From the NCBI RefSeq assembly GCF_006438845.1, contig NZ_RCZJ01000004.1:1-64000 (forward strand): a DNA stretch of 64,000 bases. Reading direction: 5' to 3'. Made by a program: the position numbers and the translations under genes. The DNA is from Variovorax ginsengisoli. Lineage in GTDB: Bacteria > Pseudomonadota > Gammaproteobacteria > Burkholderiales > Burkholderiaceae_C. Of this stretch, positions 27,046 through 36,706 are shown one piece after another (position 1 is the stretch's first letter; the number at the start of each line of letters is the position of its first letter). The notes beneath the pieces are model-generated. The model was not told the DNA's origin, searched no databases, and worked only from the letters and a program-made list of their open reading frames with translations.

Positions 27046-27115
27046 CCGCCAGGCCGCAGGTGTTGCCCCCGGTAGGGGGTGGGCGGCTACACGAAGTGAG
27101 CAAGCCTGGGGGCGG
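27046..27115. repeat. GC-rich intergenic hairpin repeat, copy 1
   Basis: Between murJ and rpsT the minus strand reads CCCCCAGGCTTGCTCACTTC and continues with ACCCCCTACCGGGGG. It resembles the element in the kynU-kynA gap (34282-34360): a C-run, a GCTTCGCG-type core, then a C5/G5 hairpin. Such repeats are common in Comamonadaceae intergenic DNA. Confidence 0.5.
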
Positions 27116-27117
27116 GC

Positions 27118-27123
27118 TATAAT
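27118..27123 (+). promoter_or_regulatory. Candidate -10 box of rpsT
   Basis: A perfect TATAAT in the context GGGCTATAATG lies 45 bp upstream of the rpsT start. The -35 region falls in the repeat element and is not consensus. Confidence 0.5.
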
Positions 27124-27167
27124 GTTGGGCTTCGCTGCATCATCCCCAGACACCAGGAACCCACTCA

Positions 27168-27485
27168 ATGGCATCCGCAAAACCCAAGAAAAAGAACCCG
27201 CGCCTCGCGTCGGGCCGCAAGCGCGTCCGCCAGGACGTCAAGCTCAACGCTGCGAACACCTCGCTGCGCTCCAAATACCGTACCGCGGTCAAGAACGTCG
27301 AGAAGGCCGTGCTGGCCGGCGACAAGACCAAAGCCACCGAACTCTTCGCGAAGGCCCAGAGCATCGTCGACACCGTCGCCGACAAGGGCATCTTCCACAA
27401 GAACAAGGCTGCACGCGACAAGAGTCGCCTGTCGGCCAAGGTCAAGGCACTCGCCTTGGCCGCACCGGCGCCCGCCGCCGCCTGA
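27168..27485 (+). CDS. rpsT: 30S ribosomal protein S20
   Basis: S20 is a helical primary binder of 16S rRNA. The 105-residue protein starts [20 protein letters not shown] and has [20 protein letters not shown] and [20 protein letters not shown]. It is about 18 residues longer than the E. coli protein because of an Ala/Pro-rich tail ([12 protein letters not shown]). It is single-gene, with its own -10 box and a terminator at 27555-27581. Confidence 0.98.
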   Translation: MASAKPKKKNPRLASGRKRVRQDVKLNAANTSLRSKYRTAVKNVEKAVLAGDKTKATELFAKAQSIVDTVADKGIFHKNKAARDKSRLSAKVKALALAAPAPAAA

Positions 27486-27554
27486 CCTTCCGTCAGGCCA
27501 AGCCCGGACCGGTTCGCCGGTCCGCCGTTTGACAGGGGTGCGCTGCAGCAAAGT

Positions 27555-27581
27555 GAAAAACCGCCTTCGGGCGGTTTTTTC
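27555..27581 (+). terminator. Rho-independent terminator of rpsT
   Basis: The hairpin CCGCC-TTCG-GGCGG with a UUCG-type loop is followed by six T residues and preceded by five A residues, 70 bp past the rpsT stop. It also suits the convergent DUF3579 gene. Confidence 0.88.
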
Positions 27582-27627
27582 ATGGGCGATCTAAAAGGAA
27601 GAACCGAGCGAGAGCCGTCGCAACGCT

Positions 27628-27954
27628 TCAGGGCAAGGGAGCCGGCGGCACATCCGGCACGCGGCAGGCTTCGGCGATTTGCAGGCCGTTGTCGCGCGCG
27701 AAGTTCATGACGAAGTCCCAGGCCATGACGTCGTGCTCGCGAAGGTCGGCATGGACGATCACGCACTTCACGCCGCCAATCGAGGTCGGCACGCACCAGG
27801 GCGAATAGCTCAAATGGCTACCGGGGGTGGCGCCGCCCGGGCGAAAAGGACTCATCACGCCGGCCAGGCGCTCGGCCCAATCGCTCGGACGAAACGTCCG
27901 TCCATCGGCCGTGATGCCCTGGATGAAAACTTCTTTGGCGCTGGGAGAAATCAT
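27628..27954 (-). CDS. DUF3579 domain-containing protein
   Basis: A 108-residue protein with the DUF3579 pattern: EVFIQGITADGRTFRPSDWA, ERLAGVMSPFRPGG, and SYSPWCVPTSIGGVKCVIVH. Its C-terminus includes DVMAWDFVMNFARDNGLQ. DUF3579 genes sit next to arginine-biosynthesis genes in Burkholderiales, and this one is divergent from argD. The ATG at 27954 was preferred over an upstream frame extending to 27993. The function is not known. Confidence 0.9.
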   Translation of the reverse strand: MISPSAKEVFIQGITADGRTFRPSDWAERLAGVMSPFRPGGATPGSHLSYSPWCVPTSIGGVKCVIVHADLREHDVMAWDFVMNFARDNGLQIAEACRVPDVPPAPLP

Positions 27955-28124
27955 CGGTGGGGAGGGAGCTCGCGGCGTGGTGCTGCGGCGCACAAGATTC
28001 TATCCGGCGACCTGACCATCGGCATGTCGGGCGGCGCGCCGGCCGACATTGCTGCGATGCGGAATGGGCAACAAACGGGTGGAAGCCGCCGCCTAGAATC
28101 GCCTTCCCTTTCCCGGAGAACCGC

Positions 28125-29326
28125 ATGAGTGCCCTTGTCGAACCCTCGTCGCCCCACGTCATGAACACCTACGGCCGCCTGCCGATCGCGATGTCGCACG
28201 GCCAGGGCTGCCGAGTCTGGGACACGAACGGCCGCGTCTACCTCGACGGGCTGGGCGGCATCGCGGTCAACACGCTGGGCCACAACCACCCCGAGCTGGT
28301 GCCGGCGTTGCAGGAGCAGCTCGCGAAGATCATCCACAGCTGCAACTACTACCACGTGCCGGGCCAGGAACAGCTCGCCACCAAACTGACCGAGCTGTCG
28401 GGCCTGACCAACGTCTTCTTCTGCTGCACCGGCCTGGAAGCCAACGAGGCGGCGCTGAAGCTGGCGCGCAAGTTCGGCCACGACAAGGGCATCGAGCGCC
28501 CCGAAATCGTCGTCTACGAGGCGGCCTTCCACGGCCGCTCGATCGCCACGCTGTCGGCCACCGGCAATCCGAAGATCCAGAAGGGCTTCGGCCCGCTGGT
28601 CGAGGGCTTCATCCGTGTGCCGCTCAACGACATCGACGCGCTGAAGAAGGCGACCGAAGGCAACCCGAACGTGGTCGCCGTGTTCTTCGAAGCCATCCAG
28701 GGCGAAGGCGGCATCCACCCGATGGCGCTGGAGTACATGAAGCAGGTGCGCGCCCTGTGCGACGAGCGCGACTGGCTCATGATGATCGACGAGGTGCAGT
28801 GCGGCATGGGCCGCACGGGCAAGTGGTTCGCCCACCAATGGGCGGGCATCAAGCCGGACGTGATGCCGCTGGCCAAGGGCCTGGGCTCGGGCGTGCCGAT
28901 CGGCGCCGTGGTGGCCGGCCCGCGTGCCGCGAACATCTTCGGCCCCGGCAACCACGGCACGACCTTCGGCGGCAACCCGCTCGCCATGCGCGCCGGCATC
29001 GAGACCATCCGCATCATGGAAGAGCAGAAGCTGCTCGAGAACGCAGCAACGGTCGGCGCCCACCTGAAGGCGGCGCTGGAGCGTGAATTCGAAGGGTTGG
29101 CCGGCGTGAAGGAAGTGCGCGGCCAGGGCCTGATGCTGGGCATCGAACTCGACCGGCCCTGCGGCGTCATCCTCAACCGCGCCTGCGAGGCCGGGCTGCT
29201 GCTCTCGGTCACGGCGGACAGCGTGATCCGCCTGGTGCCTCCGCTCATCCTGAGCGTGGCCGAGGCCGACGAGATCGTCGCCATCCTGGCCCCGCTGGTG
29301 AAGGCCTTCCTCGCGGAGCCGGCGCC

Positions 29327-29330
<4 letters not shown>
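28125..29330 (+). CDS. argD: Acetylornithine aminotransferase
   Basis: A PLP-dependent class III aminotransferase that converts N-acetylglutamate semialdehyde to N-acetylornithine in arginine synthesis. The 401-residue protein has LDGLGGIAVNTLGHNHPELV, FFCCTGLEANEAALKLARKF, LMMIDEVQCGMGRTGKWF and the Schiff-base lysine in MPLAKGLGSGVPIGA. GGAG precedes the ATG at 28125. The stop overlaps the argF start (ATGA), so ArgD and ArgF form one translational unit. Class III enzymes are hard to separate by substrate, but the context supports ArgD. Confidence 0.94.
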
Positions 29331-30259
<929 letters not shown>

Positions 30260-30298
30260 GGCTTTTCGGCGCCGGCGGTGCCTTTTCCAGCGCCGGGT

Positions 30299-31720
30299 TC
30301 AAGCAGCCCGCCGCGCCGGCAGCAGCGACGGCGCGCCGCAGGCCAGCAACTGGCCACGGCCGGGATGCGCATGGAAGTCCCGGCCGTCCCACACCACCTC
30401 GCCGCGGGCGAGCGTGAGGCCCGGCCAGGCCTTCAGGCGCATGCCTTCGTAGGGCGTGTAGTCGACCTCGTGGTGCAACTGCTCGTTCTTCAGGATGAAG
30501 TCGCGCTCGTCCCAGATCACCAGGTCGGCGTCGGCGCCGATCGAGATGCTGCCCTTGCGCGGGTGCAGGCCGTAGGCCTTGGCCGGGCCGGTCGCGGTCA
30601 GTTCGACGAAGCGGTGCGGCGTCATGCGGCCGGCCAGCACGCCTTCGGACCACAGCAGCGCCATGCGCGTCTCAATGCCGGGAATTCCGTTGGGAATGTG
30701 CCGAAAGCCGACCTCTTCGCCGTTGGGCTTCTTGCCCTCGGGTGCGTCGAACTTGAAGGGCGCGTGGTCGGACGAGAACACGGTGAAGAGCCCGTCGTTC
30801 AGCGCATCCCAGATCACCTGCTGGTTCGCCTTGTCGCGCGGCGGCGGGCTGCAGACGCACTTCGCGCCCTTGTAGCTGTCGTCAATGCCGAGGTCTTCCG
30901 CCGTGAGAAAAAGATATTGCGGGCAGGTCTCGGCAAACACGCTCAGCCCGTGCGCCCGCGCCCAGCGGATCTGCTCGACCGCCTCGCGGCCCGACACGTG
31001 CACGATGAGGATCGGCACGTCGACCAGCTCGGCCAGCGCGATGGCGCGGTGCGTCGCCTCACGCTCGACAAGCATCGGCCGCGAATGCGCATGAAAGCGC
31101 GGCGCGGTGCGTCCCGCGGCCTCGAGCCGCTTGGTCAGCCATTCGATGCAGTCGGCGTTCTCGGCGTGGATCATCGCCATTGCGCCCTGCTGGCGCGCGA
31201 CGTCGAGCACGTCGAGGATCTGGCCGTCGTCGAGCTTCATGTCGTCGTAGGTCATGTAGATCTTGAAGGACGTGAAGCCTTCGCGGATGAGCTCGGGCAG
31301 CTCGACCTTCAGTACCTCGGGCGTCGGGTCGCTCACGATCAGGTGGAAGGCGTAGTCGACGTGCGCCTTGCCCTCGGCGCGTGCGCGGTAGTCCTCCACC
31401 GCGGCGCGCAACGACTGGCCCTTCTGCTGCGCCGCGAAGGGAATGACGGTGGTGGTGCCGCCGCAGGCCGCCGAGCGCGTGCCGGTGTTGAAGTCGTCGG
31501 CATTGCGTGTCGGCGGCGGCATCGGCTGGTCGAGGTGGCAGTGCGCATCGACGCCGCCCGGCGTCACGGCGCGGCCGGCCGCGTCGATCTCGCGCACGCC
31601 GGGGCCGATGCCGAGCCCGAGCTGCACGATGCGGCCGTCGCGGATGCCAATGTCGGTGTGGAAGGTGTCGCTGGCCGTGGTGGCGTTTGCATTGCGGATG
31701 ACGAGGTCGAAATCAGGCAT
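30299..31720 (-). CDS. hydA: Dihydropyrimidinase / D-hydantoinase
   Basis: A 473-residue zinc amidohydrolase that hydrolyses dihydrouracil or hydantoins. Metal ligands are visible: DAHCHLD (the first His-x-His), the carboxylated-lysine segment FKIYMTYDD, a His in MIHAENAD, VHVSGREA and the final aspartate in FSSDHAPFKFD. The start at 31720 matches the family (MPDFDLVIRNANA). Its neighbours are a small SMR transporter upstream (147 bp away) and the convergent argF; no preT-preA or beta-ureidopropionase gene is visible, so the exact substrate is open. Confidence 0.93.
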   Translation of the reverse strand: MPDFDLVIRNANATTASDTFHTDIGIRDGRIVQLGLGIGPGVREIDAAGRAVTPGGVDAHCHLDQPMPPPTRNADDFNTGTRSAACGGTTTVIPFAAQQKGQSLRAAVEDYRARAEGKAHVDYAFHLIVSDPTPEVLKVELPELIREGFTSFKIYMTYDDMKLDDGQILDVLDVARQQGAMAMIHAENADCIEWLTKRLEAAGRTAPRFHAHSRPMLVEREATHRAIALAELVDVPILIVHVSGREAVEQIRWARAHGLSVFAETCPQYLFLTAEDLGIDDSYKGAKCVCSPPPRDKANQQVIWDALNDGLFTVFSSDHAPFKFDAPEGKKPNGEEVGFRHIPNGIPGIETRMALLWSEGVLAGRMTPHRFVELTATGPAKAYGLHPRKGSISIGADADLVIWDERDFILKNEQLHHEVDYTPYEGMRLKAWPGLTLARGEVVWDGRDFHAHPGRGQLLACGAPSLLPARRAA

Positions 31721-31867
31721 GGGGTTGTGTTTCGGGGAAGTTTGGCGGCAGCGGTTGCGGCCGAAATTCGCCGCGGCCGGTGATGGTTTGCGCCGCAACG
31801 ACGGTGCGGGCCCGCTGTCGACAACGGCAAGCACGGGGCGTGCCAAGCCTGATGACAGCGCCAGGCG

Positions 31868-32200
31868 TCAGTGCGGCGCGCTCTTCGAGAACAGGTGGAT
31901 CACCAGCACGCCCGCGACGATCAGCGCCATGCCGCCGATCGCCGCGGCGTCGAGGCGCTGCTTGAAGACGAACCAACCGACGATCCCAGTGAGCACGATG
32001 CCCACGCCCGACCAGATGGCGTAGACGACGCCGATGGGCAGCACCTTCAGCGTCAGCGACAGGCAATAGAACGAGCCGGCATAGCCCACCGCTGTGATCA
32101 CGCTGGGCCACAACCGCGTGAAGCTTTCGGAGAGCTTGAGGAAAGACGTGGCGATGATCTCGAGGACGATCGCGGCGCCGAGGATGAAGTAGGTGTGCAT
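31868..32200 (-). CDS. SMR family multidrug/quaternary-amine efflux protein
   Basis: A 110-residue four-helix inner-membrane protein of the small multidrug resistance family. The essential membrane glutamate is in VLEIIATSFLKLSE (helix 1), and helix 3 shows YAIWSGVGIVLTGIVGWFVF. It resembles EmrE/Smr more than SugE (Gdx) in its ATSFLKLSE motif. It probably exports lipophilic cations as a dimer in antiparallel topology. It could share a promoter region with the divergent kyn genes. Confidence 0.92.
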   Translation of the reverse strand: MHTYFILGAAIVLEIIATSFLKLSESFTRLWPSVITAVGYAGSFYCLSLTLKVLPIGVVYAIWSGVGIVLTGIVGWFVFKQRLDAAAIGGMALIVAGVLVIHLFSKSAPH

Positions 32201-32313
32201 GGTGTCTCGAGCAGCTGGGCGGCGAGGATAGCGCGCGCCCCGGGGGGCTCATTTCTCTAGGCCGTTGGAAATAACCGACACCACGACCCATTGCCCGGCG
32301 CTAACTTTGCGTC

Positions 32314-32943
32314 ATGAGTCAACGAATCTGGGACATCTCCCCGCCCGTGCACGAAGGCGCGCCGGTCTTCCCTGGCGACACGCCCTATCGGCAGCGCTGG
32401 GCCGCGAGCATCGGCCCCGGCTGCCCAGTGAACGTCAGCGAGATCACGCTGTCGCCGCACGTCGGCGCGCACGCCGATGCGCCGCTGCACTACGCCCCCG
32501 ACGGCACCACCATCGGCAACGTCGATCTCGCCCCTTTCCTCGGCCCTTGCCGCGTGATCCACGCCATCGCGTGCGGCCCGCTCATCGAGTGGTCGCACAT
32601 CGAGCACGCCCTGGCCGACCTGCCGCCGCGCGTGCTGGTGCGCACCTACCAGCGCGCGCCGGTCGAGCGCTGGGACGGCGCCCTCGCCGCCTACGCACCC
32701 GCGACCATCGAACGCCTGGCCGGGCTCGGCGTGCTGCTGGTCGGCATCGACACCGCGAGCATCGACCCGGCTGACAGCAAGACGCTCGACAGCCACCAGG
32801 TGATCCGCCGCATGAACCTGCGCGTGCTCGAGAACCTGGTGCTCGACGACGTGCCCGAAGGCGACTACGAACTCATCGCGCTGCCGCTCAAGTTGGTGAG
32901 CGCCGACGCTTCCCCCGTGCGCGCCGTGCTGCGCAGCCTCTGA
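32314..32943 (+). CDS. kynB: Kynurenine formamidase
   Basis: KynB hydrolyses N-formylkynurenine to kynurenine and formate. The 209-residue cyclase-family protein has the metal-binding [11 protein letters not shown] at residues 49-59, the start [20 protein letters not shown], and [20 protein letters not shown]. It heads a three-gene unit kynB-kynU-kynA that runs from tryptophan to anthranilate. Spacing to kynU is 14 bp. Confidence 0.96.
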   Translation: MSQRIWDISPPVHEGAPVFPGDTPYRQRWAASIGPGCPVNVSEITLSPHVGAHADAPLHYAPDGTTIGNVDLAPFLGPCRVIHAIACGPLIEWSHIEHALADLPPRVLVRTYQRAPVERWDGALAAYAPATIERLAGLGVLLVGIDTASIDPADSKTLDSHQVIRRMNLRVLENLVLDDVPEGDYELIALPLKLVSADASPVRAVLRSL

Positions 32944-32957
32944 ATCTCACAGACCCC

Positions 32958-34274
32958 ATGACCATTGACATGACCCTCGACGACTGCCGCGCCCTCGACC
33001 GCGCCGATCCATTGCGCAACCTCCGCGATCTGTTCACGTTGCCCGAGGGCGTGATCTATCTCGACGGCAATTCGCTCGGCGTGATGCCGGCCGCCACGCC
33101 CGCACGCGTGGCCGAGGTGGTGGCGCAGGAATGGGGCACCGGCCTGATCCGCTCGTGGAACACCGCCCGCTGGATCGACTTGCCGCAGCGCCTGGGCAAC
33201 AAGCTCGCGCGCCTGATCGGTGCCGCACCGGACGAAGTGATGTGCACCGACAGCACCTCCATCAACCTCTACAAGGTGCTGTTCGCCGCGATGAGCCAGG
33301 TGATCGACAGCGGCGACGCGGCGCGCCGCACCGTGGTGAGCGAACGCAGCAACTTCCCGACCGATCTGTACATCGCCGAATCGCTTTGCCGCGAGCGCGG
33401 CTTCACGCTCAAGCTGATCGACAGCGTCGATGCGCTGCCTGCAGCGCTCACGCCCGAGGTGGCGGTGCTGATGCTCACGCACGTGAACTACCGCACCGGC
33501 GCCATGCACGACATGACCGCCGTCACCATGGCCGCGCACGCGGTGGGCGCACTCACCGTCTGGGACCTGGCGCACAGCGCGGGCGCCGTGCCGGTGACGC
33601 TCAACGAGAGCGACGCGGATTTCGCGATCGGCTGCGGCTACAAGTACTTGAACGGCGGCCCCGGCGCCCCGGCCTTCGTGTGGGTGAACACGCGGCATGC
33701 GAGCAAGTTCGACCAGCCGCTCTCGGGCTGGTTCGGTCACGCGGCGCCCTTTGAGTTCACGCCGCACTACCGGCCCGCGCCGGGCGTGGCGCGCTACCTG
33801 TGCGGCACCCAGCCGATCATCAGCCTGTCGGCGCTCGAATGCGGGCTGGACACGCTGCTGGCGGCCGAGCCCTTCAATGCCGACTTCGGCCCGATGGCGG
33901 CCCTGCGTACCAAGTCGCTGGAACTCACAGACGCCTTCATCGCGCTGGTCGAAGCGCGCTGCCCCGGCCGCTTCACACTCGTCACGCCACGCGCGCATGC
34001 GCAACGCGGCTCGCAGGTCTGCCTCGCGATGAAGAACCCGGATGAAGCACAGGGCAACGCCGCCTACGCCATCGTGCAGGCACTCATCGCGCGCGGCGTG
34101 ATCGGCGATTTCCGCGCAGGTGATGCGCAAACGCCGCACATCCTGCGCTTCGGCTTTACGCCGCTCTACCTGAGCTTCGAGGATGTGTGGGATTCGGTCG
34201 AGCACCTGGTTCAGGTGCTCGACAACAACGAGTGGCGACGCCCTGAGTTCAATCAGAAGAACGCAGTGACCTGA
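32958..34274 (+). CDS. kynU: Kynureninase
   Basis: A 438-residue PLP enzyme that cleaves kynurenine to anthranilate and alanine. The start of the chain reads [20 protein letters not shown]; further motifs are [13 protein letters not shown], the Schiff-base lysine in [16 protein letters not shown], and [20 protein letters not shown]. It is longer than Pseudomonas KynU by only a few residues. Confidence 0.96.
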   Translation: MTIDMTLDDCRALDRADPLRNLRDLFTLPEGVIYLDGNSLGVMPAATPARVAEVVAQEWGTGLIRSWNTARWIDLPQRLGNKLARLIGAAPDEVMCTDSTSINLYKVLFAAMSQVIDSGDAARRTVVSERSNFPTDLYIAESLCRERGFTLKLIDSVDALPAALTPEVAVLMLTHVNYRTGAMHDMTAVTMAAHAVGALTVWDLAHSAGAVPVTLNESDADFAIGCGYKYLNGGPGAPAFVWVNTRHASKFDQPLSGWFGHAAPFEFTPHYRPAPGVARYLCGTQPIISLSALECGLDTLLAAEPFNADFGPMAALRTKSLELTDAFIALVEARCPGRFTLVTPRAHAQRGSQVCLAMKNPDEAQGNAAYAIVQALIARGVIGDFRAGDAQTPHILRFGFTPLYLSFEDVWDSVEHLVQVLDNNEWRRPEFNQKNAVT

Positions 34275-34281
34275 CATGAAA

Positions 34282-34360
34282 AGTACCCCCATGCTCATCG
34301 CTTCGCGTATCGCTGCTCCCCGAGGGGGCGCGTCAGTGCCTTCGGGCGGCCGGGAGGCAC
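34282..34360. repeat. GC-rich intergenic hairpin repeat, copy 2
   Basis: The kynU-kynA gap contains a C-run, the core ATCGCTTCGCGTATCGCTG and the hairpin TCCCCGAGGGGGCG, followed by TTCGGGCGGCC. It resembles the elements at 27046-27115 and 55405-55475. Confidence 0.5.
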
Positions 34361-34364
34361 TGGC

Positions 34365-35204
34365 ATGAGCGAAACCGAAAAGATCGTCCAGGACGAAAAG
34401 GCGCAGCTCGACTTCAGCAAGTCGATGAGCTACGGCGACTATCTTCATCTCGACGAGATACTCACCGCGCAGCACCCGCTCTCGCCGGCGCACGACGAGA
34501 TGCTCTTCATCGTCCAGCACCAGACCAGCGAACTCTGGATGAAGCTGATGCTGCACGAGCTGACGGCCGCCACGCGCTGCATCGCCACCGAGCAGTTGCC
34601 CGACGCCTTCAAGATGCTGGCGCGCGTGACGCGCATCATGGAACAGCTGGTCGGCGCGTGGACCGTGCTCTCGACCATGACGCCGCCCGAGTACAGCGCG
34701 ATGCGGCCGTACCTCGCGAGCTCCAGCGGCTTTCAAAGTGCGCAGTACCGCTGCATCGAATTTTCGCTGGGCAACAAGAACGCGGCCATGCTCAAGCCAC
34801 ACGCACACCGCGAAGACTTGCTGGCGCAGGTCGATGCGGCTTACCGCGCACCTTCGCTCTACGACGAGGCGCTGCGACTGCTGGCTCGCCGCGGGCTGGC
34901 GGTGCCCGCGGACTACGTGGAGCGCGACTGGACCCAGCCCTACGTCGCCAGCGAGGCGGTCGAGCAAGCCTGGCTCGCGGTCTACCGCGATCCGCGCCAA
35001 CATTGGGACCTGTACCAGTTGGGCGAGAAGCTCACCGACATCGAGGATGCCTTCCGGCTCTGGCGCTTCCGGCACGTGACGACCGTGGAGCGTGTGATCG
35101 GCTTCAAGCGCGGCACCGGCGGCACCGGCGGTGTGAGCTACCTGCGCAAGATGCTCGACGTGGTGCTGTTCCCCGAGATCTGGCGGCTTCGCACCGAGCT
35201 CTGA
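34365..35204 (+). CDS. kynA: Tryptophan 2,3-dioxygenase
   Basis: A 279-residue heme enzyme that opens the indole ring of tryptophan, the first step of the kynurenine pathway. Diagnostic segments are [35 protein letters not shown] (distal His and substrate contact), [17 protein letters not shown] and [20 protein letters not shown] with the proximal heme histidine. It lies 90 bp after kynU, across a repeat element. Confidence 0.97.
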   Translation: MSETEKIVQDEKAQLDFSKSMSYGDYLHLDEILTAQHPLSPAHDEMLFIVQHQTSELWMKLMLHELTAATRCIATEQLPDAFKMLARVTRIMEQLVGAWTVLSTMTPPEYSAMRPYLASSSGFQSAQYRCIEFSLGNKNAAMLKPHAHREDLLAQVDAAYRAPSLYDEALRLLARRGLAVPADYVERDWTQPYVASEAVEQAWLAVYRDPRQHWDLYQLGEKLTDIEDAFRLWRFRHVTTVERVIGFKRGTGGTGGVSYLRKMLDVVLFPEIWRLRTEL

Positions 35205-35238
35205 CGCCGGCCTTCTACGCGGCGCGTCAGCCGATTGC

Positions 35239-36417
35239 TCAGGCGCCGTAGAGCCAGGGTTGGTCGAGCAGCCGCGTGCCCAACGTGCGCATCGCCAGGT
35301 CGCGCGCGACGCGCAACGGCCCCGCCGCGTGGAAGATGGTCGCATTGCGGCGCGCCTTCGCCTGCACCTGCGCATTGCGCCGCCAGCGCGCCTCGGCATA
35401 GTGGCGCAAAGCATCGGGCAAGGCCCGGTTGTCGACGGCATGCAAGGCATCGCCCAGCGCCACGGCGTCTTCGATCGCCATGCCGGCGCCCTGCGCCAGG
35501 TAAGGCAGCATCGGATGCGCGGCATCACCGACCAATGCGATGCGCTCGTGCGCCATCTGCGCGGCATCGCTGAGCGGCGCGCGGTCGTGCAGTGTCCACG
35601 CTCGCCAGGCCGGCACGGCGACCAGATAGTCCTGCAACGCCGTGCAACATGCGCCAGTGGCCCGCTGGAGTGCATCGAGGCTGGTGGCCTGGTTCCAGTC
35701 GCGTGCGTCGCCAGCAGGCGCTGCTTCGGCCAGCACCACCACGTTGAGAAGTTCGCCCCGGCGCACCGGGTACACCAGCGCGTGCAGCCGATGCCCCAGC
35801 CACACGCGCACGTCGTTGCTGCGCAACGCGGACGGCAACGCGGCCTGCGCCACGAGCCCGCGCCACGCTGTGTGCCCCGTGGGACGCGGCGCGGCGCCGG
35901 CGTCTTCGAGCCGAGGGCGCACCACGCTCCACAGGCCATCGGCACCGACGAGTGCATCGCCTTCCCACGCGCGCGCATCGGCCGTGCCCATGGCCACGGC
36001 GTCATCGCTGGCCTCGATCTGCACGATGCGCGCGGCGCTGTGAAGCGTGATCTGGGCGCGGCCACGCGCGGCCGTCAGCAGCAGTGCATGCAGGTCGGCG
36101 CGGTGCACGCAGCGGTAAGGCGCGCCGTAGCGCCGCTGCATGGCGCTGCCGAGCGCGAGCTGCGCGAGCGCGCCATCGTCACTGGCCGAGCGCACGTGGA
36201 GCGTGTCAGGGTGCGCAGCGACGGCGTCGAGTGCCTCGCCCAACCCCAGCGACTGCAAACGCCGCGTGGCGTTCGGGCCCAGCTGGACGCCGGCACCGAT
36301 TTCACCGAACTCGGCCGACTGCTCGACGACTTCGACACGGTGACCGGCCTGCGCAAGTGCCAGTGCGCTCGCCAGCCCGCCGATGCCGCCGCCCGCGACC
36401 AGGACCTGCAGAGGCAT
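35239..36417 (-). CDS. FAD-dependent aromatic monooxygenase (salicylate hydroxylase-like)
   Basis: A 392-residue class A flavoprotein hydroxylase. It has the FAD Rossmann motif VAGGGIGGLASALALAQAG at residues 7-25, the DG motif in LVGADGLWSVVR and the second FAD motif LVGDAAHPMLPYLAQGAG. The latter sequence is typical of salicylate / 3-hydroxybenzoate hydroxylase-like enzymes. It is convergent with kynA (34 bp between stops), so it need not belong to tryptophan breakdown. A kynurenine 3-monooxygenase (KMO) role is less likely given its length and absence of the membrane-anchor tail. Substrate unknown. Confidence 0.86.
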   Translation of the reverse strand: MPLQVLVAGGGIGGLASALALAQAGHRVEVVEQSAEFGEIGAGVQLGPNATRRLQSLGLGEALDAVAAHPDTLHVRSASDDGALAQLALGSAMQRRYGAPYRCVHRADLHALLLTAARGRAQITLHSAARIVQIEASDDAVAMGTADARAWEGDALVGADGLWSVVRPRLEDAGAAPRPTGHTAWRGLVAQAALPSALRSNDVRVWLGHRLHALVYPVRRGELLNVVVLAEAAPAGDARDWNQATSLDALQRATGACCTALQDYLVAVPAWRAWTLHDRAPLSDAAQMAHERIALVGDAAHPMLPYLAQGAGMAIEDAVALGDALHAVDNRALPDALRHYAEARWRRNAQVQAKARRNATIFHAAGPLRVARDLAMRTLGTRLLDQPWLYGA

Positions 36418-36420
36418 GGC

Positions 36421-36705
36421 TCAGCGCACGGAGCGCTGCGCCGGCTGCTCGGGCGCCGCGTTTGCGCCGTTGGCCTTGGCGCCCGTGCCGCACGCACCGC
36501 AGCTGTCGCACGCGCCGCAGCCCGAGCTCTTGCCGAGCGATGCGGCCAGCGCGTCGGCGCGTTGCGCATCGACCAGGCCTGCGCGGTGCGAACCCGCCGC
36601 GAGCTTGGTCGCGGCCGAGCGGCGCCAGCCTGCAGGCATCCAGCGCCAGACCGCATACACCGCGGCGAGAGCGACGATCAATCCGACGATGATTTGCTGC
36701 GTCAT
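36421..36705 (-). CDS. Cys-rich FeoB-associated small membrane protein (DUF6587-like)
   Basis: A 94-residue protein with one N-terminal transmembrane helix (IIVGLIVALAAVYAVW, residues 5-20), a basic stretch, and the cluster CGACDSCGAC with four cysteines at 63, 66, 69 and 72. The C-terminus is Ala/Pro-rich. It starts 1 bp after the feoB stop. Its layout matches the FeoB-associated Cys-rich membrane proteins that replace FeoC in many bacteria. A role in iron binding or redox control of FeoB is inference. Confidence 0.82.
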   Translation of the reverse strand: MTQQIIVGLIVALAAVYAVWRWMPAGWRRSAATKLAAGSHRAGLVDAQRADALAASLGKSSGCGACDSCGACGTGAKANGANAAPEQPAQRSVR

Positions 36706-36706
36706 G

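Noticed and set aside
32865-36065. A 1066-codon open frame on the minus strand across kynU, kynA and the FAD monooxygenase
   Set aside because: It crosses several well-supported genes out of frame and encodes only Arg/His-rich filler.
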